Shown here: piece after piece, positions 46,201 through 56,205 of the stretch
Numbering within the stretch: the first letter of the stretch is position 1
How the letters are laid out: each line of letters opens with the position of its first letter
Assembly (NCBI GenBank): GCA_026419785.1
Contig: JAODTK010003888.1
Coordinates: 62,001-126,000, forward strand
DNA length: 64,000 nt
Direction of reading: 5' to 3'
Source: Sclerodactyla briareus
Lineage: Eukaryota > Echinodermata > Holothuroidea > Dendrochirotida > Sclerodactylidae
Notes under the pieces: model-generated
What the model was told of the DNA's origin: nothing
Databases searched by the model: none
What the model saw: only the letters and a program-made list of their open reading frames with translations
Translations under genes and position numbers: made by a program

Positions 46201-49200
46201 ATATGTCATGTACACGCAGGACATGCACCTATAGCGGCGCCCTCCCAGCAAACACAAACGTTTTAAAACGTTTTCAAAACAGTTCTAAATATGGTTCGCC
46301 AATGTTTCTGAAAAACGTTTTTTGTTGAGTAACATGAATGTTGCAAAAACGTTTATGAAACGTTTACAAAACGTTATGAGGAAATGTTTTAGTAACATTT
46401 TTGTTTTATTTGATATTATGAGTAACAGCGGACCGAGGAAGCCGAGCGATAATCTAACAAACTCCGACATCACTAGCTCACCTAAACCTGTTTTGGGGTA
46501 TAACTGTTTTGTCGCTAACGGTTTATGGAGCAATTTTTTTAAAAAAAAATGAAAATGTTTCCAAAAACGTTTTATTAAAACGTTTTGTAGAACGTTTTAG
46601 AAACATGTTCCTAACATCTATGTTACTCAACAAGAAAACATTTTTCCAACATTGTGAAAAAATGTTTTGAAAACGTGCTGTGTTTGTAGGGCTAGCCCTC
46701 GTCGGTCGTTGCCAACGCCCTACTGGAGCAGCAGATGTGCTGCATTAGTGGCACCTGTACCACACGGAAATTCTGTAGTGTCTCCCCTTAGAGGTCTCAC
46801 GAGGGCATCCGTCCACCTTGGAACCAATGATCCAGACTATTTCAAGAGGCTTGTCGTCTAGTAACAACTGACGTAAAAGCGACGGCGACGTTTGCATGAC
46901 GAAACATCGCCCCAGTTGTAATGAATATCGATCTGGGGTATCGTCACAACGATATATCAATGTCAAATTTATTCCCGATGGATTGCGAGTGCTTTGCCGT
47001 GACGTCATGCAAAGGCACTGTCTATTATTCGTCGGGTGCTATCAGACGATAATTCCTCTTTAAAGGGCATGTCCAGCCAAAATATTTAAATGTCATATGA
47101 TCGTGAAAATAATGCCAATCAAACTCTGTTTCATGTTCATAGCATGTTCAATTATGAAGTTACCAATTTTTAAAGATTTTTAATTCATCACTGCTAAGTT
47201 GGTAATTTCGCAAATTGGCAACATTTGATGACGTCATATATACCCATTTTTGAAGAAAATGTTATGAAACAGTCTCTCTTGGTAGATAATGACATCATAA
47301 AACGGTTGCCTGTTTGCCCAAATCGCCAAATTATATGAAAGGGAGCCGTATCTTCCCAACCGATCATGCTTTAAACCTGGAACAAAGTGACATTTGAAGG
47401 ATTTTTCCCCTTAACATTATAACACCAAAAAGAGTATTAATTTGGCTGGACTTTAATTAGGAGGGTGCAGTCGTTAGAAACATCATTGGATACTCACTCT
47501 GTAGTAGTCGGTGCTATATACGTCACGTGACATGCCGAAGTCGGCGATTTTGACGACGAGTCTGTCGCCCACGAGACAATTCCTAGTGGCGAGGTCCCTG
47601 TGGACGAAGTGCTGTGACGCCATATAGACCATGCCTGCGGATATCTGCTTAGCAATGACTAGTAGCTCGTACTCGGACAGCAGAGGGGCGTTAGTAATCG
47701 TGTTGTCGGGTCTGGTGTGGAAGCAGTCTGCGTCTGGACCTCTGGTTCTGTAGCACAAAAGGAGCCAAATCTGTAGTCAGAACTCTAATTTTATCCATTG
47801 AAATATTAGGGACAAGACAGACTAGTCTGGCCTGAAGGGTAAACCATTGGGACTGGTGAATGATTTCGAAGGAATTAATTTGATTTTATCATTGTTATAT
47901 TCTTCGGATGATTTTGTAATGAGAACGAACTCTACAAACAATTATGACACATAAAATGCGGTTTGAGGCAGAGTTCAAGTACGAAGGAGCCAAGTCTGAT
48001 CCACAGTCTCCACACTGTAGGTATAGCTGACGATGACTTGAGTCAATTCTGGTTAATCTGGTCACGATCAAGAACTATATAAATCAGGTTTTTACTGAAG
48101 AAATCAAAGTTGATGACTTTGTGGCGAGATGATAACAAAATCAGTCTAATCATGCTTCGCAATTGAATACAATAAGTTAAGAAACAATGTGTTTAGTATT
48201 GAAGAGATTCTAATGTGGACCCATACAAGTGATGATGAATTATGTCACTTATTGAAACCTATTTGTGTGTAAGCCATGCAAGAACTGTAATTCAGACGCC
48301 AAAATGACTTGGGCGGACACGCCCACAGACCTGAACCATTTGGTCACTCCCCCTAATATATATCAAATTAATGTCACCCAGCGCCTCGGAAAACCAGTTG
48401 TTAGGGTCGATAATCGTAATGATACAGAGTTGGCACAAACAAGCCATGAAACAATTGGCAGTCCTTCCCTCTAGCCAATCAAGCCGCTATCCGTACAGGC
48501 ATAATGATTCCTTAATGCTTCCAAGTCACCAATTATAGTCACCCACGCTCTCTGTACATAGCAACAATCGTTACCACATTCCCATAGGATGTTAGATCGA
48601 AATCATCATCTGGACTTACTTCAAGAAGCTGTTGAGGTCGCCATTCTCCATGTACTCGAAGATCATAAGGAACGGTTCCCTGTCCTCACGACCCGTAGAA
48701 AGTGCACCAAAAAAAGTGTCATGTTGCAGGTTCGTGAGCAGCTCGGCCTCTCGCTGGAAGTCCTTGCGGGCGTCGCCGGCGGAGGCGTCTTTTAAGGTCT
48801 GTATGGTTACCATAGTGGACTCCCCTCTGCGGGGATGTCCTTACACACCCCAGAAATACCACGCCGAATGCCCCCTCCCCCAGGTCACTGATGAAGCGGA
48901 TCCTGTCTCGCGTTATGTGTTGAATGGCTGCGGAGATGGAATAGATGTAAAGTCAGACTCAAACGTCAGAAGATCACTGTAAGAAGAACAGTTTTGAACC
49001 ATTCTAACTCGAACCTGCAAACTCTATTCTGACTCCATAAAATATTGTCAATAATTACAACCTATGTTGTGGTTAAACATAACATAGCACGTTCGCGAAT
49101 TAAATGTTTACAGCGAGCGATTAGCACCACCAACATGCTCAGTTCAGCTGGTCATTCACATAAAAATAAGTGGACGTGTTTTTTCCACAAATTGAAGAAT

Positions 49201-50427
49201 ATGGAACGGAATTGATTGGACCCATCCTTATGCCTACACTATCCGGTATTTTCTCAGAGCTTAAGACGCTCACAATATTATGCTCAAATTTCTTTCTTTC
49301 TTTCGTACTTCAATGCTAAGCGTTCTTTCGACGTCCGGCATACCGTATAACAGCGGTATATCGACTTAATAATGTAATTTATTTTTCGAAACCAACACTT
49401 CCAACACTTGTGAATGAAATGAAAACAAAAAATATGAATAAAAGCACTGAGTACTAGTTGCGGCGAGATAGGCTCGCTCTCCTAAATCCTGTGCTCTAAC
49501 TGGTTTGGCTGAAATTGCTCCATGAGCGTGGACCCTTTGTAATAAATTGTATGAATTCCAGGTTTTCCCCCAAAAAATGTTCTCATCTTCAAGGTTATCC
49601 ACCTGAATTACGTATTCATGCATGAATTATACGGAAATGTCCTCTTGATTTTTTTTTTCACCTGAGCGGATCGAATTGTAGTCTCTCGGACCACTTTTCG
49701 AGTCCCCTAGGCCTATTTACGGTTCACACGAGATCGGAAGAAACGCACATTATGGAATATGCGGCGTATCCGCATAGTGTATGGCAGTAATGATGCCCAG
49801 TTTCGAAGTCCATATAGCCGAGGGACGCACTATAGAAACGAATACACCTTTATCTCCCCGAGATTTTGATCAAGGTCTCAACGCGGAATGCTGGGGGGGG
49901 GGGGGGGGGGGGGGGGGTGGAGGGGAATTTCAAACCCCCACACAAACCGTTTAATAAAAATGAAACACACTTACATTTATTTGTTGAACACACATAGTGG
50001 TAATTGCCTAACTTTTTAAATGGGTTAAGAAATCGTGTTCGATACCTAAGGGCACGATTTTCCGTGAGTGTAGCTTTCCCTACTATCTCCCGCGCCCTTC
50101 CAACTCAAAGCAGACAGAGGACCAATATGTGGGTGGGGGGGGAGGTGGGTATTGAGTGGTTCCCTTACTGTTTCCGTTATCCTTTTCTGCCCTCACAGCC
50201 CCGTGACGTAAGATGGGTTGGGAACACGGATGGACAAACTGGTCCCCTTGCCGATAGCTCCACGGGTTTGCCGTCGATCCAGTTGAACGCTTGAAGGGAT
50301 ATTGCTCCGTCGGTGACTTCTCCAGTACGCCGCGAGAGATATCACCTTGTTTGCGCCTGCGTATGAGACCACCGCTAGACCAGAGCACATGTAGGATAAC
50401 ATAGACGGAGACCACGATGGCTGGATC
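42987..50427 (-). CDS. Trk: Trk-family receptor tyrosine kinase, partial gene (3' five exons)
   Basis: Trk receptors are single-pass membrane receptors for neurotrophin-like ligands. On dimerisation they autophosphorylate activation-loop tyrosines and recruit Shc, PLC-gamma and other adaptors. Five exons are read on the minus strand: 50427-50197, 48927-48620, 47747-47498, 44474-44317, 43206-42987. Trk-specific features are [23 protein letters not shown], the GPDA junction, [23 protein letters not shown], [16 protein letters not shown] and GKQPWYxLSN. Exon lengths match vertebrate NTRK (the 158-bp exon against 159 bp). Frame breaks of one base occur in at least three exons. The beta-3 lysine is read as Gln. 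The C-terminal tail lacks the vertebrate YLDxLG PLC-gamma site. Extracellular exons were not located up to 64000. Family assignment is firm; integrity of the gene is not. Confidence 0.92.
43207..44316 (-). other. Trk intron (1.1 kb)
   Basis: Bounded by donor GTGAGT (44316-44311 read in reverse) and acceptor TAG (43209-43207). A purine-rich stretch lies at 43240-43320. No repeat recognised. Confidence 0.85.
44317..44474 (-). CDS. Trk: Trk kinase exon with WMPPES motif
   Basis: The acceptor CTACAG|GTC GGA and donor GAG|GTGAGT give 158 bp. Vertebrate Trk exons at this place are 159 bp, running from VGG to LSNxE. The start reads [20 protein letters not shown]. After a disturbed stretch (about 44365-44415) the frame resumes as [20 protein letters not shown] and HE. 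The disturbed part corresponds to KFTTESDVWSFG, of which E-S and the phase are still traceable, so the exon has a net loss of one base plus local substitutions. The P+1 loop and the APE-equivalent PPE are intact. Confidence 0.9.
45320..45490 (+). repeat. Dispersed repeat, copy 1 (pair with 53330-53500)
   Basis: The shared order is catgatgggatgc, ttcgt/ttgtctt-g-caa, gtaacggaaa.tcgta, aaactt/cgtagggt.tgggctga, attcagtt, agctaatata and gaaatactgg. Divergence is considerable. No ends identified. Confidence 0.55.
46245..46688. mobile_element. AAACGTTTT-rich MITE, copy B
   Basis: The left end ccagcaaacacaaacgtttt and right end gaaaacgtgctgtgtttgta are inverted repeats. Just inside, tgagtaacat and tgttactcaa also mirror each other. 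The interior is dense in aaacgttt palindromes and holds a unique ~110-bp centre (agcggaccgaggaagccgag). It is related to the copy at 30845-31149 and lies in a Trk intron. Confidence 0.85.
47059..47456 (+). mobile_element. TTAA-ended MITE, 398 bp
   Basis: The left end TTAAAGGGCATGTCCAGCCA (47059) and right end TTTGGCTGGACTTTAA (47456) are inverted repeats differing by a six-base gap. An internal pair (gttggtaatttcgcaaattggcaac) is also self-complementary. It is an inverted relative of 3494-3907 and 1081-1204. It has no coding capacity. Confidence 0.85.
47498..47747 (-). CDS. Trk: Trk kinase exon: catalytic loop, DFG and activation loop
   Basis: The acceptor GTGCTACAG|AA and donor TACAGA|GTGAGT give 250 bp in a single unbroken frame. 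It opens with the Trk hallmark (K)TRGPDADCF and continues [20 protein letters not shown]. It then carries the catalytic loop [13 protein letters not shown], the magnesium-binding DFG in [10 protein letters not shown], and the triple-tyrosine activation motif YSTDYYR. These residues are those of an active receptor kinase. The codon split by the upstream intron (AA|A, Lys) joins correctly to the preceding exon. This is the best-preserved exon. Confidence 0.97.
47748..48619 (-). other. Trk intron (0.87 kb)
   Basis: Bounded by donor GAA|GTAAGT and acceptor CTACAG. No repeat or gene recognised inside. Confidence 0.85.
48620..48927 (-). CDS. Trk: Trk kinase exon: glycine loop to hinge
   Basis: The acceptor CTCCGCAG|CC and donor GAA|GTAAGT give 308 bp. 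The exon first encodes [20 protein letters not shown] then GVVFLG, the glycine-rich nucleotide-binding loop GEGAFG preceded by the juxtamembrane-kinase junction. After a one-base shift near the four-C run at 48822-48825 it continues [20 protein letters not shown], then [18 protein letters not shown] and [20 protein letters not shown]. Two oddities stand out. The VAVK lysine of strand beta-3 is a CAG Gln (48799-48801). The alpha-C/beta-4 loop is three residues short (HD-TFFG where the family has HExIVxFYG). Confidence 0.93.
48928..50196 (-). other. Trk intron (1.27 kb) with very long G run
   Basis: It lies between the juxtamembrane exon and the first kinase exon. It contains an uninterrupted G run of about 26 bases at 49892-49917, where base calling is likely unreliable. 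Confidence 0.65.
50197..50427 (-). CDS. Trk: Probable Trk transmembrane and juxtamembrane exon
   Basis: The acceptor TTTCCTCCTCACAG|GATCC and a donor-like CT|GTGAGG frame 231 bp. The first part reads [12 protein letters not shown], then (in a neighbouring frame) CSGLAVV, then [13 protein letters not shown]. That is a hydrophobic segment followed by a basic stop-transfer sequence, as expected for a single-pass receptor. Near the end one frame gives VPNPSYVTG, an NPxY motif at the place where Trk receptors carry the Shc-binding ENPQYF site. Frame switches are needed within the exon, and the NPSY frame does not join the next exon without correction. Position directly upstream of the kinase exons supports the call. 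Confidence 0.55.
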
Positions 50428-51403
50428 CTGTGAGGAGGAAACGAAGATTCAGCGTTCCATCGTTCCCTTCATGGGCCATATTTCACTAAGGGGGGAGGGG
50501 GAACAATGTCGATACGACCTTGAATTTGGAGGGTAGATTCAATGAGGCAAAGACAACTGGGAGCTCTTTGTTTCTCTGGCTTATTATATACGCAATCGGA
50601 TCGCCGTTGAGTGCAATTCAGTCATTCACCAACATGCTCTGAAGTATAATGGTACACCAACGATGGCGCTCCACCAAACAATAATTGTAGGCCCAATGTA
50701 CAACTCGCGAGCAATGTAATCTGCTTCCCACAGTGCACACAAACCGGTATAGCTCAATTCAGTCATAAACTAGTAGAGTTTTCTTCTTCTTTTAACAGCT
50801 CAAGTCGTTCGGAATAATATCATGGAAATGGTTTTCGTTTTCTGTCTCCCTACTAAAAACAGCCCCTGGTTTACGTCGAAAGGGGGAAAGGTTGCATTTA
50901 CTACTACAAATTGCACACTGAATTTTTAACTTGAATCGGACGATCATCTAGAGATGTATCGTGTTTCATACGCTGACCTCTGTTGACCTGAAATGACTTT
51001 TGACCTGTCTCCCAAACAAGAGGCTTATTATGCTCCTTATGGGGGGACACAAATATCGAGTATGAAGCTCCTGATTATACGCAATACTGCCTGCTGGAAT
51101 ATATGGTAATTTCTTTCCTCCCATTTGTGTCACCTTGATCAAAACAAACAGACGGTCCTTCCGACAATCCTTATAACTAGAGCATAAATGTAGCTGAAGC
51201 CCAACACCACACAACGTGTACTTTTCTCAAGAAGGCATTTCTGTTCGCACAAAGTAAAGTGCAACATTGCTGAATGTATTACATGCATGCTAAGCAGGTT
51301 ATGAAGAAAGCCTTTGCATTTTTTAACATAATTCTGATAATTGCTGATCGCACTCATTCTAATCACGATCTGTCATATACATTCTCGAACACACCATAGG
51401 TAC
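50428..51403. other. Unannotated sequence upstream of the Trk membrane exon
   Basis: Probably intronic to the Trk gene if the gene continues upstream. No Ig-like or leucine-rich exon is recognised. Confidence 0.45.
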
Positions 51404-51570
51404 CACAACTCGTAAAATTGTTGTGTATAATTAACACAACACTATGTAACTAACACATCACCAGAATTATGTAAGAATTACACAATATTGTGTAGAGGTT
51501 GTGTAACAATACACAATTGTGCAGGTTATCACAATGACTGTGTAATATTAGACACCACAACACACCACAG
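51404..51570. mobile_element. Palindromic ACACAAT/ATTGTGT MITE, copy 1
   Basis: Dense in gtgtaat/attacac and acacaattgtgtag motifs on both strands, including tacacaatattgtgtagagg and ttgtgtaacaatacac. It resembles the inverted copy at 56040-56205. It has no coding capacity. Confidence 0.65.
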
Positions 51571-53329
51571 ACATTCACACTTTTTGAAGAGTGCAACTAG
51601 TCACCGATAACACTGACCAAGTACCAATATATTCCAATTTACTTCTATAGATGCATTCTTCTTTTTCACATTAAGAGCTCAGTACTATAACCATTTGAAA
51701 TAGTCATGGGCACCTCATGGGTAACCAATGTCAAATGATCCACTGATCAATATCTGGGAGTATAACCTTACCCTGTGAGTAAAGTGGGCCATTATGGCAG
51801 ATGGTTACAAAACAGCACAAAATGTTCTTAGGATGTCTTATTGAACATCTGATTTTAGTCACATAACGTACCGATAAAATAATATCACATTTTTCGAGAA
51901 CACTGCATCCAGATTCGACAACATCTGTCGAGGACGGATATTCGAGAGCAAAAAAGGTAAAAAGTTCACAGACTGGATAAGGCCTGTTCAACAACAATAG
52001 GTTAAAACCGGCATAAACTGGTTTTAGGCTGAAAAAAAATAAACATCAAATTTCCTATCTATCAACCAACCATCCATACAATTGTGTTTACGGGAATTAG
52101 TCATTAGCCGTGGTGACCTCCATGACCTTGGACCAACTCTAAACAATGATTTTATTGAACTTAGCCTTGGAATATCATATTAGATCTTTTTCGTTCATAC
52201 CGGCCTGACAAAGCTGTCGTTTCTACAACTAACAGGCCAAAATAATTCTCAATATTCAATTCATTCTTATTCCAGAAATGTCCCAGTCCATTTCGAGAAC
52301 AATAGATGTCTTCGGAGGTCTCATAGGAAGGATAAAACTAAATCAAATTGACTGAAATAACCAGGCCAGAACGGTTACCTCTAATCACATCACAATGGAC
52401 CTTTGACGAACCCCCCAAACATGGGCTATAGACCACGTGTACATACCGTGTATGAATTTTATCCATGCAAAAATAAAAACAGGGATTACAAAAAACTTGT
52501 AGGTCGCATCGAAAAGACATATAGGTCTCCTCTACGACTCCGACATTAATATATATGGCTAATTGCCATCACGTTTGCCATCGGTTATAGTGAAAGAATT
52601 AGTATGTCATTATGTCAGTATGTTGGTCAAACTCCGGGCAAAGCTTGGAAGCTAAATCAACCAAATGTGTGTTACGTGGTGTCTTTTATCATTTATAAGC
52701 CTAAGTCCTCCATCAGTCGGCCTCTAAGGCCTTACTGCGGACGGATGCGTGGGGCGTATTAACGGGGAACAGAAAATACCAATACAGTAACGGCAGTAAT
52801 TAATGTAAGGGAACTGAGTATTGATTTATACAAGAGTAATTTGATAGAGGATAAAAAGTGAATGTATCAGGCCAAACGGAATCATAGGAACTTTCGTTAA
52901 GGGTTATAGTCATTCGAAGTTCGTGTAGGACCTATAGCTACAGTTTTTCATTCTCCACAAATAACTATTTATCCAAGCCTGCAGTTGTCTGTAATGGAAG
53001 TGATATATAGGCTACAGAACAATGGATCCATGTGTCCCAATCTATCTCATTTAGCTATTATCTTTCACCAATAATGCTACGAATGAGGGGGCACGTGATT
53101 GCGTAATGAGATGACGTAGCAGGTGTACAATGTGGAACATTTACATCATTATTTCACCGTGTTTGAAGAATCGGTACGAAGACCACCACTATGGGCCTTT
53201 TTTCTTTAATTCATTTTGAAGTAACTAACATCCCCTATATAACCACAAACAAACATTTCTGCAAGCGAGAATGATTTTTCAAGCATGAAATTATTTCAAA
53301 AAAAGAACAAAGAGAACTTTGCAGGTGTA
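51571..53329. other. Unannotated sequence
   Basis: A minus-strand frame at 51731-51997 has an acceptor/donor-like context (CTCGACAG ... GTACGT), but the peptide shows no recognisable domain. Otherwise nothing is seen. Confidence 0.4.
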
Positions 53330-53500
53330 TGCAGGTATGAAACATAATTATGGCATGATGGGATGCCTCTTTGTCTTGCACAATGTCGGTGGGACACATC
53401 TTAATAACACTATGAAGGGAAAATCGTACAAACGTAGGGTATGGGCTGATAGTTTCAGTTGATCCTCAGCTATAATATAAGTTCATTGATGCCTGGTCCT
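53330..53500 (+). repeat. Dispersed repeat, copy 2 (pair with 45320-45490)
   Basis: Shares gcatgatgggatgc, a central taac..tatgaagggaaaatcgtac, gtagggtatgggctgata, ttcagtt and agctataata with copy 1. Confidence 0.55.
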
Positions 53501-55484
53501 GCAGATGTCCTGAAGAAATAAATTTGCAAATTTTCCAAACCCAGGGTTTCGTCACGACCTGAAATTGCTATACATTTCCTCTCGACAAAATCGTAGCAAT
53601 TCCTGGTTTCGTCGAATAAATCGGCGTCTACGCCACGGTAGTGAAAATGAACCCAAATTTGTACGTCGCCATTTTTTAACTCACTTTAACTCGGTAGAGG
53701 CAGCTCTACAAGCGTCATCATGTCTCTCCGTCCGTTCGTTTTCGTTTCTTGTTCGTCCCTTCTGTTCGTCCACGTTCATTCCTAACTTCTAAACCGTACA
53801 TTCGATCTGGTAGAAACTTTGGTAGGTGGATGAAGCCTGCTACTGGCTAGCCTTAGCCACATTTATGTTCGCATATTGTTATAAGATTTCAATTAAATCC
53901 AATTAATTAATTACCCCAATTTCCAACTTTAATTTGAGCTCTCTGACTGGCGAGACAAGTATGTTTACATTAAACTCTCTGCATCCCTCGGGCAGAGGCA
54001 GTGTTTACCTTAATTCCGTCACGAAGGTCCAGGTCTGCAGCTAGTTGACAATAAAACCTATTGGCCAGGGGAAGATGATTTGTCTTTCATGCACATCTCG
54101 CCCTAGTTTACATTAGTCCCTGCCTCTGCAGGCTTTGTTTACAAATCTCGGTCCAATTTCTCCTCTGAACTAGAAATGTGTTGGCCAAAGAGGCTTTCAT
54201 TAGCCACTGGGGGCATTGGGCCACCCCCCCCCCCCATCCTAAATGCTGTTTATGGTACTTGTTGGCATTGTTTGTATATTGCCTCTTGGTTGTTTCAACT
54301 ATAACTATGGGTGTTCAACAATTTGTCAGGTCTTCCATTCCTGTGGGAAGTGGTGTTCCACTGTTCACTGTCCAGGCTTGAATGATTGTTTTGCTGCATC
54401 TTGTTGCCGGGCACTGATAGCAACTATTAGGCCAATGTATAGTAGACATGTTCCAATTCATTCCCTGGTTTGAAAGATGTCAGTATAGGTCGTTAATTGA
54501 ACAAACATCAATGTGAAATGGCGACAAACCTGCAGTTATTCGCCCCGGGAATGTTGCTGTCCGCAGCTCCAGACGTTCCGTCCGACTTGCATTGTTTCTT
54601 CGTCTATGATCCCGGTACCAACCGCATCGCTCAAGTAGCCGTCGTGTACATTTGCGCGATTTCGTAGCCCGCTGAGCAGACGATATGAGGGGAATCCGTT
54701 GTCTTAAATAGAGTGGGCTATCACTCTTTATCATATACCATTGTCGTATATATCAACATATCGTCTGCGTTTGGCAAATCCCCAAATCCCCCAAAAATTG
54801 AGATTCTGCTCATCACAAATCAGGTGGCTTAGAGGTCAATCATCAGTAGCACACGGGGGCGTTGTTATTGATCGGAGCAACCCAGAATAGATTTCCGCAC
54901 CCGAAAAACCCTCAAAGATTGGTACATAAATATGTAACAGAAACTTCAATAATCTTTTTACAAAATCGACACATGAGAATTATCCAGAAACATCTGACCC
55001 TGAAATAACTGAAAGCCACTGTTTAAGCTCCTGCGCAGCGCATTGTAGCTTGTTTAGTACCGCCGCCGCACCAGTTTCAGAAATTCTGTAATCTTCCAGT
55101 CGGGAATTAAAAGAAGGATTGCATTCCGAATGGATGCCAAAACTAGGTTGGAGGTTGTCCTAAACATTCCATATCAATCAATGAGTATTTTTTCCAGCAT
55201 CATGCCGTTCCCCGTATTTAGTTTGACAGCAAGCCGGAACGAAGCCTCACGGGCGTTTGTTCAGGCAATCACCGACTGCTAATATGTCATCCTGCAATGA
55301 GTGAATGAGGCTTGACTCAGGTGAACAGAGTCAAACTCCTGTTTCAACGGGCCTAACTACGATTCCGAGTGACGTCCATGAATTTCCCAGGAGAACCCCA
55401 CCTCGATGGCAACCGGTCCAGCTACTCGAATTAGCGAAAACGATACTGTCAGTATTCTTGCAACGATCAAGTATATATCCTCAC
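53501..55484. other. Unannotated sequence
   Basis: A C run lies at 54223-54236. A 49-codon ATG frame at 54518-54667 (plus strand; MATNLQLFAPGML...) is well composed but unrecognised. No Trk extracellular domain is found here. Confidence 0.4.
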
Positions 55485-55649
55485 CGCAGACACCGCGAAG
55501 TGGTTTGCGTAAATAGGCACGATAACTCTCCAACGAGGTGCCTGACCTTGCACCTCGTGCCACGCCATTCGCGCAAAATGAACCACGATTGACTGAAACG
55601 GGCTTAAAGGAAGCATCGCCCCGTCTGAATTGGACTTTCCTTTTTTCAT
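55485..55649 (-). CDS. Candidate exon, unknown (possibly upstream Trk or another gene)
   Basis: The acceptor AACGTTTTTTTACAG precedes ATG at 55649 and the donor TCTGCG|GTGAGG follows 55485, framing exactly 55 codons. The peptide begins MKKGKSNSDGAMLPLSPFQS and includes MAWHEVQGQAPRW. No Ig-like cysteine pattern or other motif is visible. It lies on the same strand as, and upstream of, the Trk exons, so it could belong to that gene, but nothing in the peptide shows it. Confidence 0.2.
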
Positions 55650-56039
55650 CTGTAAAAAAACGTTTTCAGCGCTCTACAAAGTTACCGGATGTTAGGGGAC
55701 CGGTCTCGACCACCAACAAATCGGAAACCCTTTTGTGTCAATAATTTGCATAATTCATGCATGGTGATCGGTATCAGCATATACTCCCCTATATTGCTAA
55801 GTGTTTACAGCATGGCATATTTTCAAAATGAGTAAAGGAAAGTAAAAAATGATTGGGTGAAAATCACCCACCCGAGGATTTGAGAGAATTCCCATCCCCG
55901 TTATTGCCCATCCCTCCAGTGTGATTGCCTATTTTAGAATCTCGATTTACCTATTGACACCTCCCCCCCCACCCATCCCCGTCCTCATTGATGTATCGTT
56001 CACTCGTTAAATGTTACTTAACTATCAGCACCACCCCAG
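55650..56039. other. Unannotated sequence
   Basis: Contains a short palindrome gggtgaaaatcaccca near 55854 and a C run at 55965-55972. Confidence 0.5.
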
Positions 56040-56205
56040 TTTTTTGTGGAAGAAATTACATAATCATTGTGTATGAACTGCACAATTTGGTATTCTTACC
56101 AACCTCCACACAATATTGTGTACTTTCTTACACATCACCTGGATCGCTTTGATAATTACACCACAGTGTGTGTAAATCATACACACCTTTTCAAGTGTGT
56201 AGATA
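56040..56205. mobile_element. Palindromic ACACAAT/ATTGTGT MITE, copy 2
   Basis: Contains acataatcattgtgtatgaa, ccacacaatattgtgtactt, attacaccacagtgtgtgta and catacacacc. It is similar in inverted orientation to 51404-51570. The small open frame across it is an artefact. Confidence 0.65.

Larger units (their letters stand above)
44475..47497 (-). other. Trk intron (3.0 kb) with three MITE-like repeats
   Basis: Bounded by donor AGA|GTGAGT at the 47498 side and acceptor CTACAG at 44475. Inside lie a repeat at 45320-45490, the AAACGTTTT MITE at 46245-46688 and the TTAA-ended MITE at 47059-47456, the last ending about 40 bp from the exon. A G-rich stretch lies near 44825-44840. Confidence 0.85.

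Noticed and set aside
51731-51997. Possible Trk extracellular exon on the minus strand
   Set aside because: Splice-like borders exist, but the peptide has no Ig or leucine-rich-repeat signature.
54518-54667. 49-codon ATG frame MATNLQLFAPGML...
   Set aside because: Good composition but no homology recognised, no splice or promoter context, and too short to stand alone.
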